DNA from: Flavobacteriales bacterium
GTDB lineage: Bacteria; Bacteroidota; Bacteroidia; Flavobacteriales; Flavobacteriaceae
Reading direction: 5' to 3'
Length of the DNA stretch: 64,000 nt
Assembly: GCA_018335925.1 (NCBI GenBank)
Contig: JAGXRF010000064.1
Coordinates: forward strand, 1-64,000
In this document: positions 8,813 to 17,982 of the stretch, one piece after another
Layout: every line of letters starts with the position of its first letter
How positions within the stretch are numbered: position 1 is the stretch's first letter
Translations under genes and position numbers: made by a program
Notes under the pieces: generated by a model
The model's input: only the letters and a program-made list of their open reading frames with translations
Database searches by the model: none
Told to the model about the DNA's origin: nothing

Positions 8813-9877
8813 ATGTACAAAGCACTAACTGTCATTATTTTAGCCTTATTTATTAGCTGTGGGAAAGAAAATTCTACTACAGAATATATGTTTGCAATTG
8901 ACGCATCATCTGTAAAAACTTCTTACACTTGGGAAGATGAACTCAAAATTTCCATCTCCAATAAAAAAAATATCCCTACCGATAGTATCGTAGCTTATTG
9001 GAATGACCAACGTATAGAAAAACTTTCTGGCACTACTTGGAAAAAAGCATTAACTGACGAAAAATTAGGTTACCACAACATTCAACTGAAAGTATATTAT
9101 AATGATGAAATAGAGATTCTTGACAGCAGAATTGAATTGGTAAGTAATATGGCTCCTATCCTTTTGACTTATGAATTATTACATACTTATCCGCATGATA
9201 GTAAAGCATATACGCAAGGATTGGAATTTGTGCAAAACCAACTATATGAAGGCACCGGGCAATTAGGATCTTCTAGTTTGCGTAAAGTAAATTTTAACTC
9301 AGGTGTAGTAGAGAATTTTATTCCGCTTTCTGCTAACTTTTTTGGAGAAGGAATCACCGTATTAAACCAAAAGATCTACCAATTAACCTGGATGAATCAA
9401 ACAGCGTTAGTGTATGATTTGGCCACCATGAAGGAAATTAAAAGATTTACCTATCAGAAAAAAATGGAAGGTTGGGGACTTACCAATGATGGTACCCATT
9501 TGTATATGAGCGATGGAACAGAAAAAATTTACAAATTAAATCCGGCAACATTTCAAATCATCGATTTTGTGAATGTATATACCAATGGATCTAAAATCAA
9601 ATTCATCAACGAATTAGAATGGATCAACGGAAAAATATTTGCCAATGTGTATCAAAGAGATTCTATTATCATCATCCACCCAAAAACTGGAGTAGTGGAA
9701 GCAGTAATCAATTTGGGGGAACTTAAAAAGCAAATCGACTTTTCAAAACTTGATGTAGAAAATGATGTTTTAAACGGTATTGCATATCATCCGATAAAAA
9801 AGACTTTGTTTGTTACCGGAAAAAACTGGGACAAAATGTTTGAAATAAAAATCAAAGAGTCCGGCTGGCTGAATTAG
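8813..9877 (+). CDS. Glutaminyl-peptide cyclotransferase, lipoprotein
   Basis: 354 aa. MYKALTVIILALFISC is a lipoprotein signal (Cys16). The C-terminal 240 residues are a beta-propeller of the plant/bacterial-type glutamine cyclotransferase family, with the diagnostic stretches YPHDSKAYTQGLEF, LYEGTGQ, FGEGITV, EGWGLTNDG and NELEWINGKI. It converts N-terminal Gln of exported peptides to pyroglutamate in the envelope. The ATG at 8813 is chosen because a longer frame would run into the SRP RNA. It overlaps the next gene by 4 bp, tail to tail. Confidence 0.9.
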   Translation: MYKALTVIILALFISCGKENSTTEYMFAIDASSVKTSYTWEDELKISISNKKNIPTDSIVAYWNDQRIEKLSGTTWKKALTDEKLGYHNIQLKVYYNDEIEILDSRIELVSNMAPILLTYELLHTYPHDSKAYTQGLEFVQNQLYEGTGQLGSSSLRKVNFNSGVVENFIPLSANFFGEGITVLNQKIYQLTWMNQTALVYDLATMKEIKRFTYQKKMEGWGLTNDGTHLYMSDGTEKIYKLNPATFQIIDFVNVYTNGSKIKFINELEWINGKIFANVYQRDSIIIIHPKTGVVEAVINLGELKKQIDFSKLDVENDVLNGIAYHPIKKTLFVTGKNWDKMFEIKIKESGWLN

Positions 9878-10740
9878 TGGTATACCGAAAATAGTTTGGT
9901 GGCTTCGTTATATGCACTTTCAAAACTCATGGCTTGCAAACCATGCTCTGCTTTTTGTGCAGTAAAATAAGACAGTAATTTTTCTGTAGGCATGTTTCCG
10001 GTTAAATCGTCTTTAGCCATGGGGCAACCTCCAAACCCTTGAATGGCTCCGTCAAAACGCAAACAACCAGCTTGATAGGCTGCATTTACTTTTTCAAACC
10101 ATTGGTTTGGTGCCGTATGCAAATGAGCTCCAAACTCAATATTCGGGTATTTTGGTATCAAATTAGAAAACAAATAAGTAATTACCTCTGGTGTAGAACT
10201 TCCGATGGTATCGGACAAAGAAAGAATTTTCACTCCCATATTTGCCAATCTTTCGGTCCATTCCCCTACAATTTCAACATTCCACGGATCACCATAAGGG
10301 TTTCCGAACCCCATAGACAAGTAGGCCACCACTTCTTTATGGTTGGCATGTGCCAAGTCTAAAATTTCTTGTAAAGTCACCAACGATTCTGCAATGGTTT
10401 TGTGGGTATTTCGCATTTGAAAGTTTTCAGAAATGGAAAACGGAAAGCCCAAATATTGAATAGCTTGGTGTTGTATTGCTTGCTCTGCCCCTTTGGTGTT
10501 GGCAACAATAGCCAACAATTTGGTTTTGGTTTGGTTCAAATCTAAAGATTGCAATACCTCAGCAGTATCTTGCATTTGCGGAATAGCTTTAGGTGAAACA
10601 AAACTACCAAAATCTAAAGAGTCAAAACCCACACGCAACAACGATTGAAGGTAGGTGATTTTTTTCTCAGTAGGAATCCAAGTCTTGATGCCTTGCATGG
10701 CATCTCTCGGACATTCAATAATTTTAACGGTAGGTTTCAT
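9874..10740 (-). CDS. Hydroxymethylglutaryl-CoA lyase
   Basis: 288 aa, a TIM-barrel aldolase of the HMGL-like family. It cleaves HMG-CoA to acetoacetate and acetyl-CoA, the last step of leucine breakdown. The start ECPRDAMQG (substrate/metal region), the metal-binding HLH in GAHLHT and the cysteine loop GFGGCPMA (signature of HMG-CoA lyases) are all present. The ATG at 10740 is directly preceded by a -7 box (10754-10747), so the transcript may be leaderless. An acyl-CoA pathway partner is not seen nearby. Confidence 0.88.
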   Translation of the reverse strand: MKPTVKIIECPRDAMQGIKTWIPTEKKITYLQSLLRVGFDSLDFGSFVSPKAIPQMQDTAEVLQSLDLNQTKTKLLAIVANTKGAEQAIQHQAIQYLGFPFSISENFQMRNTHKTIAESLVTLQEILDLAHANHKEVVAYLSMGFGNPYGDPWNVEIVGEWTERLANMGVKILSLSDTIGSSTPEVITYLFSNLIPKYPNIEFGAHLHTAPNQWFEKVNAAYQAGCLRFDGAIQGFGGCPMAKDDLTGNMPTEKLLSYFTAQKAEHGLQAMSFESAYNEATKLFSVYH

Positions 10741-10746
10741 GCACCC

Positions 10747-10754
10747 CAAAAATA
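10747..10754 (-). promoter_or_regulatory. -7 box for the HMG-CoA lyase gene
   Basis: TATTTTTG on the minus strand ends only 6 bp before the ATG, which would place the transcription start at or next to the start codon. Confidence 0.55.
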
Positions 10755-10791
10755 GTAATTTTATCAAACGTTTTCGTTAGAAAAATCCTAA

Positions 10792-11409
10792 CTATCGATC
10801 CCATAACAACATGAGTACAAAAACCAAAAACAAAGTGATTTGTAAATACTTGAAAAACAAACCAATTGCAGTTGATTTGCTGGAAGAAAGCAATGTTTTT
10901 TGTAATTGAGCTGCCAAATGACTCACCAAATAAAATATAAGCCAAGCTTGTAGCATGAACAAAAAACCCAAAAAATAATACGATTGGTAATCTCCTGCCT
11001 TATTTTGACTTAAAAAAGTTGGAAAGAAAACCAGGAAAAATAAAGTTACTTTCGGATTTAGTACATTCATCCAAAAACCCCTCCAAAACAACGATTTTTC
11101 TTGCTTTAACTCATTTGTTTCCCATTGAATGGATACAGGTGCTTGGTAAACCAACCAACATAAACGCAGCAAGTAAAATACCCCAAATAATTTAATGCTC
11201 CACCAAACCCATGGAGTGGTTTTGATAAAAAAAGCTACTCCAAATGCAACTAATGAGGTATGTACTAAAATTCCGGAAACCAAACCGGTTGCCAATAAAA
11301 CACCTGCTTTTTTTCCTTGTGATAAACTTAAACTAAAAACATATAAAATATCCGGACCTGGACTAACCGTTAATAAAATGGAAGCTATTAAAAATGAAAC
11401 TACTTCCAT
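10792..11409 (-). CDS. LysE/RhtB family amino-acid exporter
   Basis: A 205-aa inner-membrane protein with about six helices and the family hallmark SPGPDILYVFS near residue 16, followed by GILVHTSLVAFG. LysE/RhtB proteins export amino acids such as lysine, homoserine or threonine; the substrate cannot be read here. It starts 6 bp after the pyrD stop, so the two are probably one transcript. Confidence 0.9.
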   Translation of the reverse strand: MEVVSFLIASILLTVSPGPDILYVFSLSLSQGKKAGVLLATGLVSGILVHTSLVAFGVAFFIKTTPWVWWSIKLFGVFYLLRLCWLVYQAPVSIQWETNELKQEKSLFWRGFWMNVLNPKVTLFFLVFFPTFLSQNKAGDYQSYYFLGFLFMLQAWLIFYLVSHLAAQLQKTLLSSSKSTAIGLFFKYLQITLFLVFVLMLLWDR

Positions 11410-11415
11410 TCTATT

Positions 11416-12441
11416 TTAAGATTTTTGCAAAATTGCTTGGTTGATTTTTTTTACCAAAGATGGACCTTCGTAAATAAATCCGGTGTATAATTGTACCAAT
11501 GTAGCACCAGCTTCTATTTTTTCTAACGCATCTTTTGGAGAATGAATTCCTCCAACTCCTATAATAGGAAAAGATCCATTGCTTTTTTGTGCCAAAAACC
11601 GAATGACTTCGGTTGACTTTTTGGTTAGTGGTTTTCCGCTCAAACCACCCATTTCTTTTTGGTTGGTAGAAGCTAAATTTTCTCTTGAAATAGTCGTATT
11701 GGTTGCTATAACCCCAGCAATGTTGGTTTCTTGCACCATCTCCACAATATCTTCTAATTGGGTTTCCGTTAAATCGGGAGCAATTTTTAAAAGAATAGGT
11801 TTCGGGTTATTTTTTTGTGCGTTTAAACTTTGCAAATGATTCAACAACTTAGTTAAAGGCTCTTTGTCTTGCAAATCACGTAAGTTTGGGGTGTTTGGTG
11901 AGCTAACATTTACTACAAAATAATCTACCCAAGTAAACAATTTTTCAAAGCATATTTCATAGTCTTTGATAGCATCTTCGTTAGCTGTTAATTTATTTTT
12001 ACCGATATTTCCACCTATCAAAACTCCTTTTGGTTTCCCTTTTTTCAGTTGCTCCACCAAGTGATCTACTCCTAAATTATTAAAGCCCATTCGGTTAATA
12101 ATCGCTTGATCTTCTGGCAATCTGAACAATCTTTTTTTATCATTTCCTGGTTGAGGCATTGGGGTAACCGTACCTAATTCTAAAAATCCAAAACCCATGC
12201 ATGCCAACTCATGAAACAAAGCACCGTCTTTATCAAATCCTGCTGCTAAACCAACCGGATTCGGAAACTTAAGTCCGAAAACTTCGCGTTGCAACTTAGG
12301 ATTGCTAACTTGGTATTGCGACTTCCAAAAAGATTTCATTCCAGGGATTTTCCCTAAAAACTGCAAAGCAGCAAAAGTAAAATGATGCACTTTTTCCGGA
12401 TCAAATTGAAATAAAACGGGACGGATAGTTTGTTTGTACAT
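11416..12441 (-). CDS. pyrD: Dihydroorotate dehydrogenase, class 2 (quinone)
   Basis: 341 aa. Catalyses the fourth step of UMP synthesis, oxidising dihydroorotate with FMN and passing electrons to quinone at the inner membrane. Seen: the N-terminal helical membrane-association region (about 1-45) typical of class 2, the FMN-loop [24 protein letters not shown], the catalytic-serine loop [11 protein letters not shown] (Ser180/181) and the phosphate-binding IGVGGI. Full length for the family. Likely co-transcribed with the LysE-type exporter downstream. Confidence 0.96.
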   Translation of the reverse strand: MYKQTIRPVLFQFDPEKVHHFTFAALQFLGKIPGMKSFWKSQYQVSNPKLQREVFGLKFPNPVGLAAGFDKDGALFHELACMGFGFLELGTVTPMPQPGNDKKRLFRLPEDQAIINRMGFNNLGVDHLVEQLKKGKPKGVLIGGNIGKNKLTANEDAIKDYEICFEKLFTWVDYFVVNVSSPNTPNLRDLQDKEPLTKLLNHLQSLNAQKNNPKPILLKIAPDLTETQLEDIVEMVQETNIAGVIATNTTISRENLASTNQKEMGGLSGKPLTKKSTEVIRFLAQKSNGSFPIIGVGGIHSPKDALEKIEAGATLVQLYTGFIYEGPSLVKKINQAILQKS

Positions 12442-12486
12442 GGTTTGTTTGTTTCAAAAGGAAGCCAATCAAGGCTTGTCTCGATG

Positions 12487-12502
12487 AAGACCGTATGGTC
12501 TT
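12487..12502. terminator. Possible weak hairpin downstream of proline dehydrogenase
   Basis: AAGACC/GGTCTT forms a 6-bp stem with a 4-nt loop in the gap between proline dehydrogenase and pyrD. A second AAGCC/GGCTT stem lies next to it. There is no good T tract, so termination is uncertain. Confidence 0.35.
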
Positions 12503-12525
12503 GTATTTAACATTTAAAAATAAAT

Positions 12526-13689
12526 TTATGCCAATTTTCGTCTTTTTCGTTCTTTTTTCAACAACATCAACTCTCTACTGGTTTGTCCGGCAACGGAAGT
12601 ATTTTCCTCTGCTCTTCTTATCAAATAAGGCATCACATCTCTCACCGGACCAAATGGCAAATATTTGGCAACCAAATAATTCTCATTTGCCAAATTGAAG
12701 CTGATATGATCGCTCATCCCATATAATTGTCCGAACCATACTTTTCCGTCCGTAGCAGAAATACCTTTTTGTTGCATGATATCCAAGGCTTTCAAGGTGC
12801 TTTCTTCGTTGTGTGTTCCAATAAACAACGACATTCTTTCGGTATGCTCCAACATGTATTGCATGGTGGTATCAAAATTATCATCGGTTGCTTGTTTGTC
12901 TTTACAAATAGGGGAAAGATACCCCATTTCTTCCGCACGCTTGTTTTCTTTTTCCATGTAGGCACCTCTAACCAACTTCATTCCGATATGAAAACCTTCT
13001 TGTTTGGCCTGCTCGTGCAACTTTTTCAAATAATCCAAACGATCCCAACGGTATAACTGCAAGGTGTTATACACAATAGCTTTTTCTTTGTTAAATTGTT
13101 GCATCATTTTGGTAGCCAAATCATCTGCAGCATCTTGCATCCAGCTTTCTTCTCCATCAATCAACAAAGCAACATCCAATTGTTGTGCAACCGAACAAAC
13201 TTTTTGGTACCGAGCTTCCACCCTATTCCATTCTTCTTGCTCAGAAGGAGTTAGTTCTTTCTTTTCTGTTATTTTTTGAAAAAGAGCAAATCTTCCCATG
13301 CCTGTTGGTTTAAAAACTGCAAATGGCAAAGCTGATTTTTCTTTGGCAAAATGAATGATTTTAATGGTTTTTTCTAAAACAGTATCAAAAGTAGTCTCAT
13401 CTTCTTGGCCTTCCACACTATAATCTAAAACCGAACAAACACCTTTTTGGTACATTTTATCCACCACAGGCAAGCAATCTTCTTCGGTAACTCCACCACA
13501 AAAATGATCAAAAACAGTGGCTCTAATCAACCCTTCTACAGGCAAATGAGCTTTTAAAGCAAAATTAGTTACAGCAGTTCCAATTTTTACCAAAGGCTCA
13601 CTATCAATCATTTTAAATAAAAAATAAGCCCTATCTAAGTCAGAATCCGACTTAAGTGCAAATGCGATTTGGGTATTATCAAATAACAT
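12526..13689 (-). CDS. Proline dehydrogenase
   Basis: 387 aa, a monofunctional FAD-dependent (beta/alpha)8-barrel enzyme oxidising proline to pyrroline-5-carboxylate and feeding electrons to quinone. Seen: the motif VRGAYMEKEN (proline-binding region), IGTHNEES, and the C-terminal YLPFGPVRDVMPYLIRRAEEN with the paired arginines that hold the proline carboxylate. Monofunctional ProDH of about 390 aa is usual in Bacteroidetes. A -7 box lies 21 bp upstream, divergent from aroB. Confidence 0.95.
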   Translation of the reverse strand: MLFDNTQIAFALKSDSDLDRAYFLFKMIDSEPLVKIGTAVTNFALKAHLPVEGLIRATVFDHFCGGVTEEDCLPVVDKMYQKGVCSVLDYSVEGQEDETTFDTVLEKTIKIIHFAKEKSALPFAVFKPTGMGRFALFQKITEKKELTPSEQEEWNRVEARYQKVCSVAQQLDVALLIDGEESWMQDAADDLATKMMQQFNKEKAIVYNTLQLYRWDRLDYLKKLHEQAKQEGFHIGMKLVRGAYMEKENKRAEEMGYLSPICKDKQATDDNFDTTMQYMLEHTERMSLFIGTHNEESTLKALDIMQQKGISATDGKVWFGQLYGMSDHISFNLANENYLVAKYLPFGPVRDVMPYLIRRAEENTSVAGQTSRELMLLKKERKRRKLA

Positions 13690-13710
13690 GAGTGTAAATT
13701 AAAAGATATG

Positions 13711-13745
13711 CAAAGATAGTGGAAGATTTTATTTGATTATTTTTG
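13711..13745. promoter_or_regulatory. Divergent -7 boxes for proline dehydrogenase and aroB
   Basis: TATCTTTG on the minus strand (13718-13711) points to proline dehydrogenase. TATTTTTG on the plus strand (13738-13745) points to aroB. The two lie only 19 bp apart, so they may exclude one another. Confidence 0.6.
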
Positions 13746-13783
13746 TTTTTGCAAAGATTTATCGCTTTAACGCACTTTTTATC

Positions 13784-14848
13784 ATGTTATCACTATTCGA
13801 AAAAAATCAAATATATTTTAATTGGGAGGGTTGGGATATTTTACAAGAAAAACTGAACCAAAACAATTACTCTAAAATTTTCATTTTAACCGATACCAAT
13901 ACCAACGAATGTTGTTTGCCCACTTTGTTAAGTGCATGGCAAACAGAAACAGCAATTGAAATTTTAGAAATTCCGGCTGGAGAAAGTTTTAAAAGTATAG
14001 AAACTGTGGTTGGCTTGTGGGAAGTGCTTTTGGACTATGAAGCAGATAGAAAATCGCTATTTGTGAATTTAGGAGGAGGAGTAGTTACCGATTTGGGAGC
14101 ATTTGTAGCAGCTACTTTTAAAAGAGGAATTGATTTTTTACATGTTCCTACTACTTTACTTGCCATGGTAGATGCCAGTTTGGGTGGAAAAAATGGCATT
14201 GATTTTAACGGAGCCAAAAATCAAATTGGTACCATACAAAACCCAATTGCTATTTTTATTCTTCCTGAATTTTTAGAAACGCTCACCACAGAGCAATGGA
14301 AATGCGGCTTGGCAGAAATGTTTAAGCACGGATTAATTCAACATCCGGAACATTGGAAAAAACTGCAAAAACTTTCCAATTTTACCACCGATAACCTTTT
14401 GGAATTGATTCAAGAATCGATGCTGGTAAAATTACAAATTACGGAAGTAGACCCTTTGGAGAAAAATGAAAGAAAAGCTTTGAACTTCGGGCATACCATT
14501 GGTCATGCCATGGAAAGTTATAGTTTACAAAATGACGATTTGGTTGATTTATTGCATGGCGAAGCAGTTGCTATTGGTATTTTGTTAGAAAGTCATCTTT
14601 CTTTTCTAAAAAAATATTTAAGTGAAGAACAATTCAACGAAATCCAAAACACCATATTACAATACTTTAAATTTCCTGCTTGGAGCTCGGAACAATTCGC
14701 TGCTTGTTTGCCTTATTTGCAGCACGACAAGAAAAATGAAAACGGAAGAATCAAGTTTGTTTTGCTTAAAAATGTTGGAGAATTTGTAGTAAATGAAGAG
14801 GTAACCGAAGAGCAAATTTGGCAAGCGTGGAATTATTTCCAAAATTGA
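13784..14848 (+). CDS. aroB: 3-dehydroquinate synthase
   Basis: 354 aa. Second enzyme of the shikimate pathway, NAD- and zinc/cobalt-dependent. Seen: GGGVVTDLGAFVAATFKRGI (NAD-binding), PTTLLAMVDASLGGKNGID, GLAEMFKHGLI, and the metal-binding LNFGHTIGHAMES plus LLHGEAVAIG. I start it at the ATG at 13784, giving MLSLFEKNQIYF; a longer frame from 13733 would begin within the promoter. Single-gene transcript by appearance. Confidence 0.95.
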   Translation: MLSLFEKNQIYFNWEGWDILQEKLNQNNYSKIFILTDTNTNECCLPTLLSAWQTETAIEILEIPAGESFKSIETVVGLWEVLLDYEADRKSLFVNLGGGVVTDLGAFVAATFKRGIDFLHVPTTLLAMVDASLGGKNGIDFNGAKNQIGTIQNPIAIFILPEFLETLTTEQWKCGLAEMFKHGLIQHPEHWKKLQKLSNFTTDNLLELIQESMLVKLQITEVDPLEKNERKALNFGHTIGHAMESYSLQNDDLVDLLHGEAVAIGILLESHLSFLKKYLSEEQFNEIQNTILQYFKFPAWSSEQFAACLPYLQHDKKNENGRIKFVLLKNVGEFVVNEEVTEEQIWQAWNYFQN

Positions 14849-14892
14849 GATTTTTTTTAAAGGTGTTTTTTTAAAAAACTAGCATTTTATTT

Positions 14893-14900
14893 TACTTTTG
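14893..14900 (+). promoter_or_regulatory. Candidate -7 box with a long leader before speA
   Basis: TACTTTTG matches TAnnTTTG but lies 196 bp before the speA ATG, implying a leader of about 190 nt. A short CTTTTACAAAGAG hairpin-like element is visible inside (about 14996-15008). No coding sequence is seen in this stretch. Confidence 0.4.
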
Positions 14901-15096
14901 TCCCAGCAAATTACGCGAACAAGGATTGGTTAATTACCATAACCTACAAATTAATTAAACGTTGAAGCAACCCATATTTTTAGAACAGCAATATCTCTTT
15001 TACAAAGAGTTATCTATCATATATGCCAATTTAAGGGTTTGATGAGAAATGATGATGTGATTTCATGAATTTTTAATTTAACAACCCATTGACATT

Positions 15097-16497
15097 ATGA
15101 ATACAAAATACATAGACCTCATCAACCAAACTTTTTACTTCCCACAAGAAGAATTTACTTTAAATAAAGATAACTTATTGTTTCACAACATCGATTTAAT
15201 GAAGTTGGTAGAACAATACGGTACCCCATTAAAATTTACTTATTTACCTCAAATTTCCTCTAACATCAACCGAGCAAAAGGCTGGTTTAGAAAAGCGATG
15301 GAAAAGCTAGACTACGATGGCAAATATTACTATTGCTATTGTACCAAAAGTTCTCATTTTAGTTTCATTTTAAATGAAGCATTAAAAAATAATGTACACA
15401 TTGAAACTTCTTCTGCATACGACATCAATATTGTAGAAAAATTAATGGAAGAAGGAAAAATCAACAAAAACACTTATGTGGTTTGTAATGGTTTTAAACG
15501 AGAACAATACATAGAAAACATCGCGAAATTAATTAATGGTGGTCACAACCGAACCATTCCGGTAATTGATAATTTTGAAGAGTTAGATTTGTTACAAGAA
15601 GCCATTGATGGCAAGTTTAAAATAGGAATTAGAATTGCTGCAGAAGAAGAACCAAAATTTGAATTTTATACCTCTAGGTTAGGAATTGGATATAAAAATA
15701 TTGTTCCGTTTTACAGAAAACAAATCCAAGAAAACAAAAAAGTGGAATTAAAAATGTTGCACTTTTTTATCAATACCGGAATTAGAGACACTGCTTACTA
15801 CTGGAACGAATTGTTAAAATGTATGAAGGTATACATCGCTTTGAAAAAAGAATGTCCTTCGTTAGATTCCTTAAATATTGGTGGTGGTTTCCCTATCAAA
15901 AACTCTTTGGCTTTTGAGTACGATTACCAATACATGGTGGAAGAAATTTTAAACCAAATTAAAATTGCTTGTGACGATGCAGAAGTTCCTGTGCCAAACA
16001 TCTTTACCGAATTTGGATCATTTACTGTTGGGGAAAGTGGCGGAGCTATTTATGAAATTTTGCATCAAAAACAACAAAACGATAGAGAAAAGTGGAACAT
16101 GATTGATTCTTCTTTCATCACTACTTTGCCTGATACTTGGGCCATCAACAAACGTTTTGTAATGTTGGCTGTAAATCGTTGGAACGATACCTACGAAAGA
16201 GTATTGCTAGGAGGTTTGACCTGTGATAGCGACGATTATTACAACTCCGAACAGCACATGAATGCAGTATATTTACCAAAATACAACAAAGAAAAACCTT
16301 TATATATCGGGTTTTTTAATACAGGTGCTTACCAAGAAACCATTGGAGGTTTTGGTGGATTACACCACTGCTTAATTCCGCAACCAAAACACATTCTGAT
16401 AGATAGAGACGACAATGGAATATTGGCAACCGAAGTATTTTCAGAACAACAAAGTGCCGAACAAGTACTTGATATTTTAGGATATTACAAAAAATAA
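15097..16497 (+). CDS. speA: Arginine decarboxylase (biosynthetic type)
   Basis: 466 aa, a PLP-dependent fold III (alanine-racemase-like barrel) decarboxylase making agmatine from arginine. The PLP lysine lies in YCTKSSH (Lys84); GGGFPI (near 266) binds the phosphate, and CDSDD (near 375) carries the second-subunit active-site cysteine and aspartates. It is shorter than the E. coli SpeA (about 660 aa), as is usual for the Bacteroidetes form I recall. It leads a polyamine pair with the deoxyhypusine-synthase-like gene 77 bp downstream. Confidence 0.88.
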   Translation: MNTKYIDLINQTFYFPQEEFTLNKDNLLFHNIDLMKLVEQYGTPLKFTYLPQISSNINRAKGWFRKAMEKLDYDGKYYYCYCTKSSHFSFILNEALKNNVHIETSSAYDINIVEKLMEEGKINKNTYVVCNGFKREQYIENIAKLINGGHNRTIPVIDNFEELDLLQEAIDGKFKIGIRIAAEEEPKFEFYTSRLGIGYKNIVPFYRKQIQENKKVELKMLHFFINTGIRDTAYYWNELLKCMKVYIALKKECPSLDSLNIGGGFPIKNSLAFEYDYQYMVEEILNQIKIACDDAEVPVPNIFTEFGSFTVGESGGAIYEILHQKQQNDREKWNMIDSSFITTLPDTWAINKRFVMLAVNRWNDTYERVLLGGLTCDSDDYYNSEQHMNAVYLPKYNKEKPLYIGFFNTGAYQETIGGFGGLHHCLIPQPKHILIDRDDNGILATEVFSEQQSAEQVLDILGYYKK

Positions 16498-16574
16498 AAA
16501 TCAGTTGATTGGTTGTCAAAAATTCTGTTTCTTTGATGCCATAAACAAAGCAAATACAAACCAATAAAAATCCA

Positions 16575-17546
16575 ATGAGCAAAGGACCCATTAGCCAATT
16601 TATTCAAAAGTATTACCTGCATTTTAATGCAGCTACTGTAGTAGATGCAGCGAAAGCTTATGAAGAGCAATTAAACAACGGTGCCAAAATGATGGTAACC
16701 TTGGCTGGTGCTATGAGTACAGCAGAACTAGGCAAAATTTTTGCCGAAATGATTAGAAAAGATAAAGTTCAAATTATTTCATGTACCGGTGCCAATTTAG
16801 AAGAAGACATTATGAATTTGGTGGCACACTCCCACTACAAAAGAGTTCCAAACTACCGTGATTTAACCCCAGAGCAAGAGTGGGAATTGTTAGAGCAAGG
16901 CTTAAACCGTGTAACAGATACCTGCATACCGGAAGAAGAAGCCTTTCGTAGATTACAAAAACATATCCACCATATTTGGAAAGATGCAGAAGAAAAAGGA
17001 GAAAGATATTTTCCGCATGAATTTATGTACAAAATGTTGCTTTCAGGTGTTTTAGAGGAATATTACGAAATAGACTTGAAAGACAGCTGGATGTACGCTG
17101 CTGCAGAAAAAAACTTGCCAATGGTAGTTCCTGGTTGGGAAGATAGTACCATGGGAAATATTTTTGCATCCTATGTAATTAAAGGTGAATTAAAAGCCAG
17201 CACCATGAAATCTGGTATTGAATACATGACTTTTTTGGCTGATTGGTACACTAAAAATTCAGACAAAGGTGTTGGATTTTTCCAAATCGGTGGAGGTATC
17301 GCAGGAGATTTCCCTATTTGTGTGGTTCCAATGTTATACCAAGATATGGAAATGCACGATGTTCCTTTTTGGAGCTACTTCTGTCAAATTTCCGATTCAA
17401 CCACCAGTTACGGTTCTTATTCAGGAGCCGTCCCGAACGAAAAAATCACATGGGGTAAATTAGATATCAAAACTCCAAAATTTGTGATTGAGTCAGATGC
17501 AACCATAGTTGCTCCTCTAATTTTTGCTTATTTGTTAGATTATTAA
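16575..17546 (+). CDS. Deoxyhypusine-synthase-family protein
   Basis: 323 aa, full length for the family. Seen: TLAGAMSTAELG and SCTGANLEED (NAD-binding loops), FFQIGGGIAGDFPI, and SYSGAVPNEKITWGKL, where Lys295 aligns with the catalytic WGK lysine of human deoxyhypusine synthase. Bacteria lack eIF5A, so the protein is more likely to act on a free polyamine, for example as a homospermidine synthase-like enzyme; this is inference. The neighbour speA supports a polyamine role. No agmatinase gene is seen in the window. Confidence 0.85.
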   Translation: MSKGPISQFIQKYYLHFNAATVVDAAKAYEEQLNNGAKMMVTLAGAMSTAELGKIFAEMIRKDKVQIISCTGANLEEDIMNLVAHSHYKRVPNYRDLTPEQEWELLEQGLNRVTDTCIPEEEAFRRLQKHIHHIWKDAEEKGERYFPHEFMYKMLLSGVLEEYYEIDLKDSWMYAAAEKNLPMVVPGWEDSTMGNIFASYVIKGELKASTMKSGIEYMTFLADWYTKNSDKGVGFFQIGGGIAGDFPICVVPMLYQDMEMHDVPFWSYFCQISDSTTSYGSYSGAVPNEKITWGKLDIKTPKFVIESDATIVAPLIFAYLLDY

Positions 17547-17555
17547 TAACTGATC

Positions 17556-17954
17556 ATGAAGCGTATAATTGTTGACTATGCAAAACTAACCGATGAAATC
17601 TTATCGTTGTTGGTGGAAAAATTTCCGGAAGGGTATGAAGATTCAGATGTGATTCGTTTTAGAAACGCACAAAATGAATTAATTGAAGCGGTAGAAGTTC
17701 GCACCGAAGACACCATTTACTTGGTGAAAGTAAGCAAGAAATTAGCAACCAGAATCGAAAACTTTGAAGAAGACGATTTGATGGAAGAATTAGATGTGAT
17801 TGCTCCTGATAAAAAGTTAGATTTGGAAGAAGACATCGATGAAGTAGAAGTAGAGGAAGAAGATGACGATATGCCTTCGGACGAGGACGATGAGGACGAT
17901 GAAAACGGAGAAGATCCTGCTGATTTTGACGAAGACGAAGACGAAGATGAATAA
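17556..17954 (+). CDS. Acidic-tailed conserved protein
   Basis: 132 aa. The first 75 residues form a compact-looking domain; the last 55 are almost all Asp and Glu. It begins 9 bp after the deoxyhypusine-synthase-like gene and ends at a strong terminator, so it closes the polyamine operon. I recall homologues in flavobacteria without known function. The tail could bind polyamines, metals or basic proteins, but nothing in the sequence proves this. Confidence 0.75.
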   Translation: MKRIIVDYAKLTDEILSLLVEKFPEGYEDSDVIRFRNAQNELIEAVEVRTEDTIYLVKVSKKLATRIENFEEDDLMEELDVIAPDKKLDLEEDIDEVEVEEEDDDMPSDEDDEDDENGEDPADFDEDEDEDE

Positions 17955-17958
17955 ATTT

Positions 17959-17982
17959 AACCCCGAAATTTCGGGGTTTTTT
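17959..17982. terminator. Rho-independent terminator after the polyamine operon
   Basis: AACCCCGAAA and TTTCGGGGTT form a perfect stem followed by T residues. It overlaps the stop codon of the convergent membrane-protein gene and can act in both directions. Confidence 0.9.

Noticed and set aside
8634..8828. Short plus-strand open frame over the SRP RNA
   Set aside because: The region is explained by the SRP RNA with its promoter and terminator.
12495..13279. Plus-strand frames opposite proline dehydrogenase
   Set aside because: Shadows of a well-conserved gene.
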